64,000 bases of DNA, taken from contig NZ_CP071612.1 in NCBI RefSeq assembly GCF_017357245.1, positions 3,165,001 to 3,229,000 of the forward strand, written 5' to 3'. The notes below the pieces were generated by a model. That model worked only from the letters and a program-made list of their open reading frames with translations, was not told the origin of the DNA and ran no database searches. This document shows, piece after piece, positions 53,050-62,057 of this stretch (position 1 is the stretch's first letter; every line of letters starts with the position of its first letter). A program made the position numbers and the translations under genes. This DNA comes from Rhizobium bangladeshense (GTDB lineage Bacteria > Pseudomonadota > Alphaproteobacteria > Rhizobiales > Rhizobiaceae).

Positions 53050-53300
53050 TCGATGGGTAGGTGAGTGCTCCGAGTTCGATGAATGCAAGGAGCGGCGTTG
53101 CGAAGTGCTTCGAGGCTTCGCCCTACGCGCTGCGCACCTCAGCTTGAGGAGTTTTAGAGGATGCCGCGGTAGTAATCCCCGACGCAGGACGATGCGCGCA
53201 GCCTCCAAGAGAGCCTCATCCGGAGGCGCTCGCAGGACCTCGAAGGACGAGGCGGTGCACCGATAATGGATGAATGAAGGAAGAGGGCTCAAGCGAAAAG
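53050..53300. repeat. Degenerate rhizobial palindromic repeat upstream of the MFS gene
   Basis: Two related blocks, GCTTCGAGGCTTCGCCCTACG followed by CACCTCAGCTTGAGGAG, and CCTCATCCGGAGGCGCTCGC followed by ACCTCGAAGGACGAGG, are partly inverted relative to each other. This resembles the common CCTCAGG...CTTCGAGG repeat of alphaproteobacterial genomes. No gene is supported between map and the MFS gene. Confidence 0.5.
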
Positions 53301-53321
53301 AACACTCTGCCGAACCCGACC

Positions 53322-54080
53322 CTACACCCGCCCATCCGGCAAGGTCAGGATCACAGGTCCATTCCGCGTCGCAACCACCGTGTGCTCAAATTGCACGGTC
53401 GGCGCCTTCGGATCGGCATAGAGCGTCCACGCATCGTCGCCGCCTTCGGCCCAGGTCGCTCCGAGCGAAAGGAATGGCTCGACGGTGAAGACGAGGCCAT
53501 CCGTCATCACACGCTTTTCCGAAGGGTCCGGCCAGGTGGAGAGCTCGGCCGGCTCCTCGTGCAGCGAGCGGCCGACGCCGTGGCTCGCCAGATTGGCGAC
53601 CAGCGTATAGCGGTTCTTCTGCGCGAAAGCGCCGACGGCGGTGCCGATCTTCGCAAGCGGCTCGCCCGCTTTCACCTGATTGAGCCCCACCCAGAGCGCC
53701 CGCTTGCCGTCGCGGCAGAGGCGTTCGATCTTCGGCTTGACCGGGGGCATCGCAAAGGAAGCGCCGGTGTCGGCAAAGAAGCCGTCCTTTTCCGCCGAGA
53801 CGTCGATATTGATCAGGTCGCCGGCCTGGATGACACGCGCGCCTGGAATGCCGTGGGCGATTTCTTCATTGACGCTGATGCAGGTGGCGCCGGGAAACTG
53901 GTAGCAGAACTCCGGCGCCGAGCGCGCGCCGGAATCCTCGAGCACCTTACGGCCGATCCGGTCGAGCTCAAGCGTCGTCATGCCGGGCTCCATCGCCGCC
54001 GCCATGACCTGGATGGCGTTGGCGCAGATCCGGCCGATCTCCTTGAGCTTTGTCAGTTCATCGTCGTTTGCGATTACCAT
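53322..54080 (-). CDS. map: Methionine aminopeptidase, type I
   Basis: A 252-residue metallopeptidase removing N-terminal Met from nascent proteins. The five metal ligands are present: Asp93 and Asp104 (NIDVSAEKDGFFADTG), His about 169 (ASHGVGRSLHEEP), Glu about 202 (FTVEPFLS) and Glu about 233 (FEHTVVAT). The substrate His76 is in EIAHGIPG. The length fits type Ib without a zinc-finger extension. Rhizobia usually have a second map gene near the ribosomal or rpoA region, so this may be the accessory copy. Confidence 0.93.
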   Translation of the reverse strand: MVIANDDELTKLKEIGRICANAIQVMAAAMEPGMTTLELDRIGRKVLEDSGARSAPEFCYQFPGATCISVNEEIAHGIPGARVIQAGDLINIDVSAEKDGFFADTGASFAMPPVKPKIERLCRDGKRALWVGLNQVKAGEPLAKIGTAVGAFAQKNRYTLVANLASHGVGRSLHEEPAELSTWPDPSEKRVMTDGLVFTVEPFLSLGATWAEGGDDAWTLYADPKAPTVQFEHTVVATRNGPVILTLPDGRV

Positions 54081-54162
54081 TCGTCTCTTCCGGCCTTGCG
54101 CGGGACGGCCGCGGCCGTCTTAGAGCGCGCATCCGGGAGGACGCGCTGAGGGGTTGCGCTGG

Positions 54163-55233
54163 TTAAGCCGTGGCTTTCGACCCTTCGCCCCTTTCAGTCA
54201 ATGCCTTTCTGACGATCGGCGCGACTTTCGTCCCGTAGAGCTCGATGCCGCGCATGATCTGATCATGCGGCATCAGGCCGATCGCCATCTGCAGCAGGAA
54301 GCGGTCGTTCTTGAATATCGAGTGATGGGCGATGATCTTTTCCGCGACCGCCTCAGGATCGCCGACGAAGAGCGCGCCGTTCGGCCCGCGCGACAGATCG
54401 AAATGCGCCCGGCTCGTCGGTCCCCAGCCGCGCTCGCGGCCGATACGGTTCATCACCTCGGCCTGCGGCCCGTAGAACTGGTCGGCGGCTCTCTCGGTGG
54501 TGTCGGCGATGAAGCCATGGACATTGATGCTGGTCTTCAGCTTCGCCTGATCCTGCCCTGCCCGGCGCGCGGCCTCCCGGTAGAGGTCGAAGAGCGGCGC
54601 GAAACGGCGCGGCTCGCCGCCGATGATCGCGAGCGCCACCGGCAGTCCGAGCGCGCCGGCGCGCGCCACCGACTGCGGTGTGCCACCGACCGCGACCCAC
54701 AGCGGCAGCGGATCCTGCAGCGGCCTCGGATAGACGCCGCGTCCGTTGATCGCCGCGCGAAGCTCACCCTTCCAAGAGACGATCTCGTTGTCGGTCAGCG
54801 CCAGAAGCAGGTCGAGCTTTTCCTCGAAAAGCTGGTCGTAATCCTCGAGATTGTAGCCGAACAGCGGGAAGGACTCGATGAAAGAACCACGCCCTGCCAT
54901 GATCTCGGCACGGCCGTTGGAAATGAGGTCAAGCGTCGAAAACTGCTGGAACACACGCACCGGATCGTCGGAGGAGAGCACGGTGACCGCGCTGGTCAGC
55001 CGGATGTTCTTGGTCTTGACGGCCGCAGCCGCCAGCGCCACGGCGGGAGCCGACACCGCATAATCCGGCCGGTGGTGTTCGCCGAGCCCGAAGACGTCGA
55101 GGCCCACCTGATCGGCAAGCTCGATCTCCTCGATCAGATGCTTCAGCCGTTCGGCCCCTTCCACTCCCTTGCTGCGGGAGGGATTGGGATTGACATCGGC
55201 GAATGTGTAAAGGCCCAGTTCCATCGTCGGCAT
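54163..55233 (-). CDS. Luciferase-like flavin-dependent oxidoreductase
   Basis: A 356-residue LLM-class protein ([20 protein letters not shown]). [37 protein letters not shown] text is seen near residues 27-55, and [20 protein letters not shown] near 110-130. The family uses FMNH2 or F420 and acts on diverse substrates; here it resembles the group annotated as alkanal-monooxygenase-like with a conserved EHHR motif. The ATG at 55233 is preferred; 55224 and the longer frame to 55284 are alternatives. The partner flavin reductase is not present. Confidence 0.82.
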   Translation of the reverse strand: MPTMELGLYTFADVNPNPSRSKGVEGAERLKHLIEEIELADQVGLDVFGLGEHHRPDYAVSAPAVALAAAAVKTKNIRLTSAVTVLSSDDPVRVFQQFSTLDLISNGRAEIMAGRGSFIESFPLFGYNLEDYDQLFEEKLDLLLALTDNEIVSWKGELRAAINGRGVYPRPLQDPLPLWVAVGGTPQSVARAGALGLPVALAIIGGEPRRFAPLFDLYREAARRAGQDQAKLKTSINVHGFIADTTERAADQFYGPQAEVMNRIGRERGWGPTSRAHFDLSRGPNGALFVGDPEAVAEKIIAHHSIFKNDRFLLQMAIGLMPHDQIMRGIELYGTKVAPIVRKALTERGEGSKATA

Positions 55234-55418
55234 CCTGTTGAACTCGATCCGGAGATAGGGATGGCGGTGATGGAGCGCAAACACAAATTGTGGAACGGAT
55301 TGTTCGAGAATCTTGATAGGCGGCGGTAGTTTTCACGACTCGTTGGACGCCTTCAGCGACATCTAACAGAGCGAACATTGTACGATGGCAAACAGTCCCT
55401 GCGCCATGGACATGGCGC

Positions 55419-55451
55419 CGCTGGATTCCTGTGACAAGCACAGGAATCCAG
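55419..55451. repeat. 13-bp palindrome linked to the GIY-YIG remnant
   Basis: CTGGATTCCTGTG pairs perfectly with CACAGGAATCCAG around ACAAG. I associate this unit with rhizobial intergenic repeats often found next to small GIY-YIG genes. Confidence 0.6.
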
Positions 55452-55472
55452 CAGTCGTGCGTCCGCACGACG

Positions 55473-55642
55473 AGGAACTCATCATAGACCGAGAAGGTGA
55501 AAGGAGATGTCTCCCACTCGGGATCCTCTCGGTCGATCAGATTGAGCTTTCACTGCCGCGTCCATTTCTTGACCGTCTTCTCCCGTGTGATCGCCGTTGT
55601 GAGCAAATCATGCTCCTCGAAACACACTAACCGCGTCGCCAT
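55473..55642 (-). pseudogene. GIY-YIG endonuclease family remnant
   Basis: The minus-strand frame reads TRLVCFEEHDLLTTAITREK then TVKKWTRQ, an in-frame TGA where a Trp is expected, then KLNLIDREDPEWETSPF. This is the C-terminal half of small GIY-YIG family proteins. The GIY-YIG half itself is missing. It sits in the 536-base gap between the LLM gene and the SRPBCC gene, flanked by a palindromic repeat, and has no ribosome site. Confidence 0.7.
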
Positions 55643-55769
55643 GGCGACCAGGCCAAAATTGAATCTGAATTCAACGACTTCGAAGCCTCAGCGGAATCAT
55701 TTTACAAGCTGCCTCACACCGTGCTTGAAGCATCGGACCGCGCGGCCTTCACCACGCCGCCCCTGACAA

Positions 55770-56237
55770 TCACATCTTTGCCAACAGCTCCGCCAACTGG
55801 TCCGCGGCCTTGCCCCATCCCTCATGGAAGCCCATTTTCTCGTGCGCTTCCTTGTCCTCGGCGCGCCAGTGCAGCGCCCTGCCCGTATATTTCGTCCTGC
55901 CGTTGCCGAGGTCTTCCAGCAGGATGACGCCGGTGAAGAAAGGCTTTTCGGCAGGCACCCAGGCGCTGGTATAGGCATCGGTGAAGACGATCTTCTCGTT
56001 CTCGACGATTTCGAGATAGACGCCGTGGTTCGGATATTGGTTGCCCTCGGGATCCTGCATGACGACAACGCTGGCGCCGCCGGGGCGGACATCGAGCGTC
56101 GCCTCTGCAACACTCCACGGGCGCGGGACGAACCACTGCTTCACAAGATCCGGATCGGTCCATGCCTTGAAGATCTTGTCGCGCGGGGCGTCGAATTCCC
56201 GGGTTAGGACGAGTTCATGTTGCGTGCTGGCGGTCAT
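55770..56237 (-). CDS. SRPBCC (AHSA1-type) domain protein
   Basis: A 155-residue protein with the START-like fold: LTREFDAPRDKIFKAWTDPD, LVKQWFVPRPWSVAEATLDV, then GGASVVVMQDPEGNQYPNHG and a final amphipathic helix. AHSA1/SRPBCC proteins bind hydrophobic ligands and are frequent partners of ECF42/DGPF loci. A TGTCGG-N17-CGTC motif lies 51-79 bp before the ATG, identical in layout to that before the DGPF/sigma operon upstream, so it is probably a target of that sigma factor. GGAGAG precedes the start. Confidence 0.85.
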   Translation of the reverse strand: MTASTQHELVLTREFDAPRDKIFKAWTDPDLVKQWFVPRPWSVAEATLDVRPGGASVVVMQDPEGNQYPNHGVYLEIVENEKIVFTDAYTSAWVPAEKPFFTGVILLEDLGNGRTKYTGRALHWRAEDKEAHEKMGFHEGWGKAADQLAELLAKM

Positions 56238-56287
56238 TTCAACATCTCTCCGTTTGAATGAAACCTGTTTCCTATCAGGTTGTTACA

Positions 56288-56316
56288 AGGACGTGTCAAA
56301 CTCCGCCGTTCCGACA
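56288..56316 (-). promoter_or_regulatory. ECF42-type promoter of the SRPBCC gene
   Basis: Minus-strand TGTCGG (56316-56311) and CGTCCT (56293-56288) are separated by exactly 17 nt. This matches the motif upstream of the DGPF/ECF42 operon. Confidence 0.65.
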
Positions 56317-56327
56317 GTGCGCCGAAA

Positions 56328-57587
56328 TTATTTTGCAATCGGCTGCGCCGCCTCTTCCTGCATCTTGTCGATCTGCCGGCGGATATGGGCGGCTTCCGCC
56401 GCCGAATGGGCAAGCGCGATGGCATGGTCGAAGGCTTCGCGCGCCTGGCTGGTCAAGCCAAGCTGCTTCAGCAGCCCGCCCCGCAGACCGTGATAGTAGA
56501 AGTAGCCACCGAGCTTCTCGCCGAGCGGATCGATGAGATCCAGCGCCTCCTGCGGCCCGCGCAGCTTCGAAACAGCGACCGCGCGATTAAGCGTTACCAC
56601 AGGCGAAGGCTGAACACGCTCCAGCGCGCGGTAAAGCAGATCGATTTCCGTCCAGTCGGTGTCTTCGGCGCGTTTCGCGCGGGAGTGGATGGCGGCGATG
56701 GCTGCCTGAAGCTGGTAGGGGCCGGGTTGGCGATGGCGCAGCGCCTTGTCGAGCAGCGCCAGGGCCTCATTGATGAAAAGCTGGTTCCAGAGAGAGCGGT
56801 CCTGATCTTCGAGCAGCACGATCTCGCCTTCGGCGCTGAAACGCGCCGGGCGGCGCGATATTTGCAGAAGCATCAGCGCAAGCAACCCCATCAACTCCGG
56901 TTCTGACGGAAAGATGTGCAGCATCAGGCGTCCCAGGCGGATCGCTTCGTCGCTGAAGGCGGCGGCCTCATGCCTGGGGTCGGCCTGGCTGTAACCCTCA
57001 TTGAAGATCAGGTAGATCATCGTGCTGACGATCGAGAGGCGTTCGGCCCGTTCCTGCGGGCTCGGCGTTTCGAAAGGCACTCCCGCCTTGGCGACACGCG
57101 CCTTGGCCCGCGTGATGCGCTGCTCCATGGCACTTTCCGAGACCAGGAATGCGCGCGCGATCTGCGTCACCGAAAGACCGGAGACAATGCGCAGCGCCAG
57201 CGCGATCTGCTGGGTCCCCGGCAGATCCGGATGGCAGCAGATAAAGAGAAGCCTCAGGATATCGTCGCGATAATTGGAATCGTCGAGCCGCTCGGCAATG
57301 TCGCCTTCGGCATCCTCGGTATCGGAAATGACGTCCTCGTCCGGCAGTGCCTGAAGCTTCGACCGTTTGCGCACCGCATCGATGCCGCTGTTACGACCGA
57401 CGAAAATGAGCCAGGCCGTCGGATCGCGCGGCGGCCCTTTTTCCGGCCATGTCCGGATCGCCCGCAGGCACGCCTCCTGAAACGCCTCCTCCGCGGTATC
57501 GAGATCACGGAAATAGCGCAGCAGAGCGCCGAGCGCCTTCGGCCGGGCGGAGGCAAGCGCGAGGTCGATCCAGGCAATGTCGGTCAT
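56328..57587 (-). CDS. ECF42-type RNA polymerase sigma factor with C-terminal TPR-like domain
   Basis: A 419-residue sigma factor. Region 2 (ALLRYFRDLDTAEEAFQEAC, then LRAIRTWPEKGPPRDPTAWL) and region 4 (LALRIVSGLSVTQIARAFLV, then SESAMEQRITRAKARVAKAG) occupy the first 190 residues. A long helical extension with repeat-like blocks follows (FNEGYSQADP, LYRALERVQPSPVVTLNRAVA), as in ECF42 factors. These lack a classical anti-sigma factor, and the extension is thought to control activity. The gene overlaps the DGPF gene by four bases (ATGA), the hallmark arrangement of ECF42 loci. Confidence 0.9.
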   Translation of the reverse strand: MTDIAWIDLALASARPKALGALLRYFRDLDTAEEAFQEACLRAIRTWPEKGPPRDPTAWLIFVGRNSGIDAVRKRSKLQALPDEDVISDTEDAEGDIAERLDDSNYRDDILRLLFICCHPDLPGTQQIALALRIVSGLSVTQIARAFLVSESAMEQRITRAKARVAKAGVPFETPSPQERAERLSIVSTMIYLIFNEGYSQADPRHEAAAFSDEAIRLGRLMLHIFPSEPELMGLLALMLLQISRRPARFSAEGEIVLLEDQDRSLWNQLFINEALALLDKALRHRQPGPYQLQAAIAAIHSRAKRAEDTDWTEIDLLYRALERVQPSPVVTLNRAVAVSKLRGPQEALDLIDPLGEKLGGYFYYHGLRGGLLKQLGLTSQAREAFDHAIALAHSAAEAAHIRRQIDKMQEEAAQPIAK

Positions 57588-57958
57588 GATGCAGCATCTC
57601 CCGGCCTGAACACGTAGAAAGGCCGAATTTCGTAAGAGGTGGAGCCGGGATTGACGGCGGATAGCTGTTTCGAGAAGGCGACTGCCTCGTCGAGCGTATC
57701 GAAATCAACCACGTAGAAGCCGAGAAGCGCCTCTTTCGTTTCCGCGAACGGCCCGTCGATGACCAGGGCCTCGTCCTTGCCCTTGCGCACGGTCGTCGCC
57801 GCCGTCGTCGGCATCAGCCGGCCGACCGGGCCGAGCTTGCCGGACACAGCAAGCGGCTCCTGCACAGCATAAAGTTTTTCCATGACAGCAGCCTCCTCCT
57901 CCTTGGTCCAGGCGAAGACGGTTTCCTCATGGGCGTAACAAAGGATTGCGTAAAGCAT
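57584..57958 (-). CDS. DGPF (YCII-related) domain protein
   Basis: A 124-residue protein with the DGPF motif in LVIDGPFAETKEALLGFYVV. The dimeric alpha-beta barrel YCII fold is typical. In ECF42 loci DGPF proteins are the most frequent partners and usually the main target of the sigma factor; their biochemical role is unknown. It is the first gene of the operon with the sigma factor. GGAG lies before the ATG and a TGTCGG-N17-CGTC motif about 20-48 bp upstream. Confidence 0.88.
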   Translation of the reverse strand: MLYAILCYAHEETVFAWTKEEEAAVMEKLYAVQEPLAVSGKLGPVGRLMPTTAATTVRKGKDEALVIDGPFAETKEALLGFYVVDFDTLDEAVAFSKQLSAVNPGSTSYEIRPFYVFRPGDAAS

Positions 57959-57977
57959 CGGTCACTCCTCTCTCCGA

Positions 57978-58006
57978 ATGACGAAGGAGTAACGGCTTAG
58001 CCGACA
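57978..58006 (-). promoter_or_regulatory. ECF42-type promoter of the DGPF/sigma operon
   Basis: Minus-strand TGTCGG (58006-58001) and CGTCAT (57983-57978) are 17 nt apart. This fits the TGTCGA/CGTC-like ECF42 motif recalled from actinobacterial work, and the same layout before the SRPBCC gene supports it. Confidence 0.65.
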
Positions 58007-58069
58007 GGCCGCATCAAAAAATTATCAGCTCAAGCTGCGATTGCAGGAACCGCCGGCTCTTATCGAAGG

Positions 58070-59563
58070 CTAGCCCTCGCTCAGCGTCCGCTTAACCGCA
58101 TTCTTCCAACCCTTGAGCTTTGCCGCCCGCACCTTCTCGTCCATGTCGGGTTCGAAACGGCAGTCGCGTTTCCACCTCGCCGAAAACCCGTCCTTATCCG
58201 GCCACACTCCCGCTCGGCTGCCGGCCAGCCATGCCGCACCCAGGGCGGTGGTCTCCAGGATAACAGGGCGGTCGACGGGGGCATCGAGCAGGTCGGCGAG
58301 GCGCTGCATTGTCCAGTCGGAGGCGACCATGCCGCCATCGACGCGCAGCACCGTATCGTCGCCGGCATTCTTCCAGTCCTTCTGCATGGCATCCAGGAGA
58401 TCGCGGGTCTGGTAGCAGACCGCTTCGAGCGCCGCGCGGGAAAGTTCCGCCGGTCCGCTATTGCGCGTCAGTCCGAAGATGGCGCCCCGCGCCTTGGCAT
58501 CCCAATGCGGTGCGCCAAGCCCGGTGAAGGCCGGTACGAGATAAACTTCCTGCGTGGGATCGGCCCTTTCGGCAAGAGCGTTGGTTTCAGCGGCACTGCC
58601 GATGATCCGGAGCCCGTCGCGCAGCCACTGCACGGCAGCACCCGCGATGAAGATCGAGCCTTCCAGCGCATAGGTCGTTTCGCCGTTCAGACGGTAGGCG
58701 ATGGTCGTCAGCAGCCGGTTTTTCGAACGCACGATGTCGGCGCCGGTGTTGAGCAGCGCAAAACAGCCGGTGCCGTAGGTCGATTTCAGCATGCCCGGCG
58801 CAAAGCAGGCCTGACCGATGGTCGCCGCCTGCTGGTCGCCTGCGACACCGAGGATCGGGATTTCGGCGCCGAAGATATCTGCCTCGACAGTGCCGAAATC
58901 GGCGGCGCAATCCTTGACCTCCGGCAGCATGGCGGCCGGCACTCTCAGAATGTCGAGCAGATCCTCGTCCCAGGCGTTGTCGGCAATGTTGTACATGAGC
59001 GTGCGCGAAGCATTGGTCGCGTCGGTGACGAAACTCTTGCCGCCCGTCAGCCGCCAGATGAGAAAAGTGTCGATCGTACCGAAGCAGAGATCGCCTCTGG
59101 CGGCACGCGCCCTTGCACCCTTCACATTGGCGAGCATCCAGGAAAGCTTTGTGCCGGAAAAATAAGGATCCAGGATGAGGCCGGTCTTCTTGGTGAAAAG
59201 CCGCTCGAGATCCTGCCGTTTCAGGTTGTCGCAATAGCTTGCCGTGCGCCGGTCCTGCCAGACGATCGCATTCTGGATCGGTCGGCCGGTCTCACGTTCC
59301 CAGACGACGACCGTCTCGCGCTGGTTGGTGATGCCGAGCGTGGCAACATCCTTGGCCGTGATTCCGGCGCCGCGCAGCGCCATATGGACGGTGGAAACGA
59401 CCGAATCCCAAATCTCTTCGGGATCGTGCTCCACCCAGCCGGAGCGCGGATAGATCTGGGTGAATTCCTTCTGGCCCTTGCCGGCGACACGCATGTCGCC
59501 ATCGAAGACGATCGCCCGCGTCGAGGTCGTCCCCTGATCGATCGCCAGAACATATCCACCCAT
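58070..59563 (-). CDS. glpK: Glycerol kinase
   Basis: A 497-residue FGGY-family kinase that makes sn-glycerol 3-phosphate. It starts [22 protein letters not shown] at the ATG at 59563 behind GGAGG; the longer frame to 59614 is not needed. It shows [42 protein letters not shown], the catalytic-Asp region [21 protein letters not shown] and [15 protein letters not shown]. No glpF or glpD is adjacent. It is divergent from bdhA. Confidence 0.96.
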   Translation of the reverse strand: MGGYVLAIDQGTTSTRAIVFDGDMRVAGKGQKEFTQIYPRSGWVEHDPEEIWDSVVSTVHMALRGAGITAKDVATLGITNQRETVVVWERETGRPIQNAIVWQDRRTASYCDNLKRQDLERLFTKKTGLILDPYFSGTKLSWMLANVKGARARAARGDLCFGTIDTFLIWRLTGGKSFVTDATNASRTLMYNIADNAWDEDLLDILRVPAAMLPEVKDCAADFGTVEADIFGAEIPILGVAGDQQAATIGQACFAPGMLKSTYGTGCFALLNTGADIVRSKNRLLTTIAYRLNGETTYALEGSIFIAGAAVQWLRDGLRIIGSAAETNALAERADPTQEVYLVPAFTGLGAPHWDAKARGAIFGLTRNSGPAELSRAALEAVCYQTRDLLDAMQKDWKNAGDDTVLRVDGGMVASDWTMQRLADLLDAPVDRPVILETTALGAAWLAGSRAGVWPDKDGFSARWKRDCRFEPDMDEKVRAAKLKGWKNAVKRTLSEG

Positions 59564-59704
59564 GAAATCCTCCTCAAGCATATGATTATCGTAACAATTC
59601 AATAGGACACGCATGCGGGAGAGAAAAGCGAATAAAGCGCAATTGCCAGCCTGCCGGCTTTGGGCATAACCTCGCTGCGAATATCGCGATGTCAGGAGAA
59701 CAGC

Positions 59705-60481
59705 ATGAGCAGATCAGTCGTCGTCACCGGTTCCACCAGCGGCATCGGCCTTGCGATCGCCACCGCCTTCGCCGAAACCGGCGACAACGTCGTCATCAAC
59801 GGGTTCGGAAATACCGATGAAATCAAGGCGATCGTCGAGCGGCTTGAATCAGTATCGAAGGGCCGGGTGATCTACCATCCGGCCGACATGACGAAACCTG
59901 CCGAGATCGCCGACCTGATCGGGACGGCGGCGAAAACCTTCGGCAGCGTCGATGTCCTGGTCAATAATGCGGGCATCCAGCATGTCGAGAAAATCGAGGA
60001 TTTTCCTGTCGAGAAATGGGATCAGATCATCGCGATCAATCTGTCGAGCTCCTTTCATACGATGCGCGCCGCCATCCCGCTGATGAAGGCGAAGAAGCAT
60101 GGCCGCATCATCAACATCGCTTCGGCCCACGCGCTCGTCGCCTCCCCCTTCAAATCCGCCTATGTCGCGGCAAAACATGGTATATTAGGCCTCACGAAGA
60201 CGGCAGCGCTGGAGCTTGCCGAATTCGGCGTGACGGTCAACGCCATCTGCCCCGGCTACGTGCTCACGCCGCTCGTCGAAAAGCAGATACCCGATACCGC
60301 TAGGGCGCGCGGCATGACCGAGGAGCAGGTCAAGAGCGAGGTCATCCTCAAGGCGCAGCCGACGCATGAATTCGTCAAAGCCGAGGAGATCGGCGCGCTG
60401 TCGCTCTACCTCGCCAGCGACGCCGCCCGCCAGGTGACCGGAACGCATATCTCGATTGACGGGGGCTGGACTGCGGCTTAA
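59705..60481 (+). CDS. bdhA: 3-hydroxybutyrate dehydrogenase
   Basis: A 258-residue short-chain dehydrogenase oxidising D-3-hydroxybutyrate to acetoacetate in polyhydroxybutyrate breakdown. It has the TGSTSGIG cofactor motif (8-15), NNAG at 87-90 and the catalytic Ser140, Tyr153 and Lys157 (SAYVAAKHG). [20 protein letters not shown] and the C-terminal [14 protein letters not shown] are characteristic of BdhA. AGGAGAACAGC precedes the ATG. xdhA follows after 26 bp. In S. meliloti bdhA is known to be co-transcribed with xdhA2 and xdhB2, and the same order is seen here. Confidence 0.95.
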   Translation: MSRSVVVTGSTSGIGLAIATAFAETGDNVVINGFGNTDEIKAIVERLESVSKGRVIYHPADMTKPAEIADLIGTAAKTFGSVDVLVNNAGIQHVEKIEDFPVEKWDQIIAINLSSSFHTMRAAIPLMKAKKHGRIINIASAHALVASPFKSAYVAAKHGILGLTKTAALELAEFGVTVNAICPGYVLTPLVEKQIPDTARARGMTEEQVKSEVILKAQPTHEFVKAEEIGALSLYLASDAARQVTGTHISIDGGWTAA

Positions 60482-60507
60482 CCATTGGAAAAACAACCGG
60501 GAATATC

Positions 60508-61971
60508 ATGAACGACAGCATTCGCTTCATCCTGAATGGCGAGGACATCGAACTTACCGATATCGGACCGACCGAGACGCTTCTCGATTTTCTGCGGTTG
60601 AAGCGGCGCCTCACCGGCACCAAGGAAGGATGCGCCGAAGGCGATTGCGGCGCCTGCACCGTCCTTGTGGGCCGGCTCGTGGACGGCAAGCTCGCCTATG
60701 AATCCGTCAATGCCTGCATCCGCTTCATGGGCTCGCTCCACGCCACTCACGTGGTGACGGTCGAGCATCTCGCCGGCCGGGACGGCGCGCTGCATCCGGT
60801 GCAGCAGGCGCTGGTCGATTGCCACGGCTCACAATGCGGCTTCTGCACCCCGGGCTTCGTCATGTCACTCTACGGCCTGTGGCTCACCAGGGAAAAACCC
60901 GGCCGCCACGAAATTGAAAAGGCGCTGCAAGGCAATCTCTGTCGCTGCACCGGCTACGAACCGATCGTCAAGGCCGCCGAGCAGGTGAGCCTGATGCGGC
61001 CGAGCGCGCTGTTCGATCCGCTGGAGCGTACGCGCTCGGAAATCATTGCGCGGCTCTGGGCAATGCAGGCGGGCGGCACCATCCGGATTGCCAATGGCGA
61101 AGACCGGTTGATCGTGCCGGCTTCGGTCCAGGCGCTGGCGGAAGTTCTCTCGCAGGAGCCCGACGCGACCGTCGTTGCCGGCGCGACCGATGTCGGCCTT
61201 TGGGTGACCAAGCAGATGCGACGGCTGAGCCCGGTCGTTTTCATCAACCATTTGAGCGAATTGCAATCGGTCACCGAAAGCCAGGACGGAGTCACCATCG
61301 GCGCCGGCGTCAGCTACACCAGGACCTTCGAAGCGATCGCCCGGAAGATCCCGGCGCTCGGACGGCTGATCGACCGCATCGGCGGCGAGCAGGTGCGCAA
61401 CATGGGCACGATCGGCGGCAACATCGCCAACGGCTCCCCGATCGGCGACAGTCCGCCGCCCTTGATAGCGCTCGGCGCGACGCTGACGCTGCGCTCCCTC
61501 GAAGGCCAGCGCAAAATGCCCCTCGAGGACTTCTTCATCGCCTACGGCAAACAGGACCGTAAGCCCGGCGAATTCGTCGAAAGCATCTTCGTGCCCTATC
61601 CCGCGAACAGCCGCTTTGCCGCTTACAAGGTCACCAAGCGCCGCGACGAGGATATCACCGCCGTGCTCGGCGCCTTCCTGCTGACGCTCGACGAGGCCGA
61701 GACGGTCACCGACATCCGCATCGCCTTCGGCGGCATGGCGGCGACGCCGAAACGCGCCCGCACCGTCGAGGCCGAACTGATCGGCAAGCCATGGACGGAA
61801 TCGACGATCGAGGCCGCCCGCGCCGCCTTCGACGCCGACTTCCAGCCGCTCACCGACTGGCGCGCCACGGCGGAATACCGCCAGCTGACGGCGAAGAACC
61901 TGCTGATGCGGTTCTATCTTGAGACTGTCGGCGCCCCGGCAGAGCTGAAGCGGTTCGAGGAGGTGGCGTGA
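60508..61971 (+). CDS. xdhA: Xanthine dehydrogenase small subunit
   Basis: A 487-residue FeS/FAD subunit. The plant-type [2Fe-2S] motif is GCAEGDCGACTVLVG (about residues 33-49). The second cluster has CGFCTPGFVMSL and NLCRCTGYEP (about 112-152). The FAD domain follows, with VVAGATDVGLWVTKQMRRL and MGTIGGNIANGSPIGD. It passes electrons from the XdhB molybdenum site to NAD+. The stop overlaps the ATG of a 28-codon ORF that bridges to xdhB. Confidence 0.95.
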   Translation: MNDSIRFILNGEDIELTDIGPTETLLDFLRLKRRLTGTKEGCAEGDCGACTVLVGRLVDGKLAYESVNACIRFMGSLHATHVVTVEHLAGRDGALHPVQQALVDCHGSQCGFCTPGFVMSLYGLWLTREKPGRHEIEKALQGNLCRCTGYEPIVKAAEQVSLMRPSALFDPLERTRSEIIARLWAMQAGGTIRIANGEDRLIVPASVQALAEVLSQEPDATVVAGATDVGLWVTKQMRRLSPVVFINHLSELQSVTESQDGVTIGAGVSYTRTFEAIARKIPALGRLIDRIGGEQVRNMGTIGGNIANGSPIGDSPPPLIALGATLTLRSLEGQRKMPLEDFFIAYGKQDRKPGEFVESIFVPYPANSRFAAYKVTKRRDEDITAVLGAFLLTLDEAETVTDIRIAFGGMAATPKRARTVEAELIGKPWTESTIEAARAAFDADFQPLTDWRATAEYRQLTAKNLLMRFYLETVGAPAELKRFEEVA

Positions 61972-62057
61972 TGGACACATTGATCGGAACGCCCGGAACG
62001 CAAAGCTTCATGGGAATAGCCGCGGTCTCCTCCCCTCCCTCAGGAGGACGCCGCTAA
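61971..62057 (+). CDS. 28-residue ORF bridging xdhA and xdhB
   Basis: ATG at 61971 overlaps the xdhA stop as ATGA, and the TAA at 62055-62057 overlaps the xdhB ATG as TAATG. An AGGAGG lies just before each start. The peptide (MDTLIGTPGTQSFMGIAAVS, then SPPSGGRR) resembles nothing I know. It most likely keeps ribosomes moving through the 85-base gap so xdhB is translationally coupled; a functional peptide is not excluded. Confidence 0.5.
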   Translation: MDTLIGTPGTQSFMGIAAVSSPPSGGRR

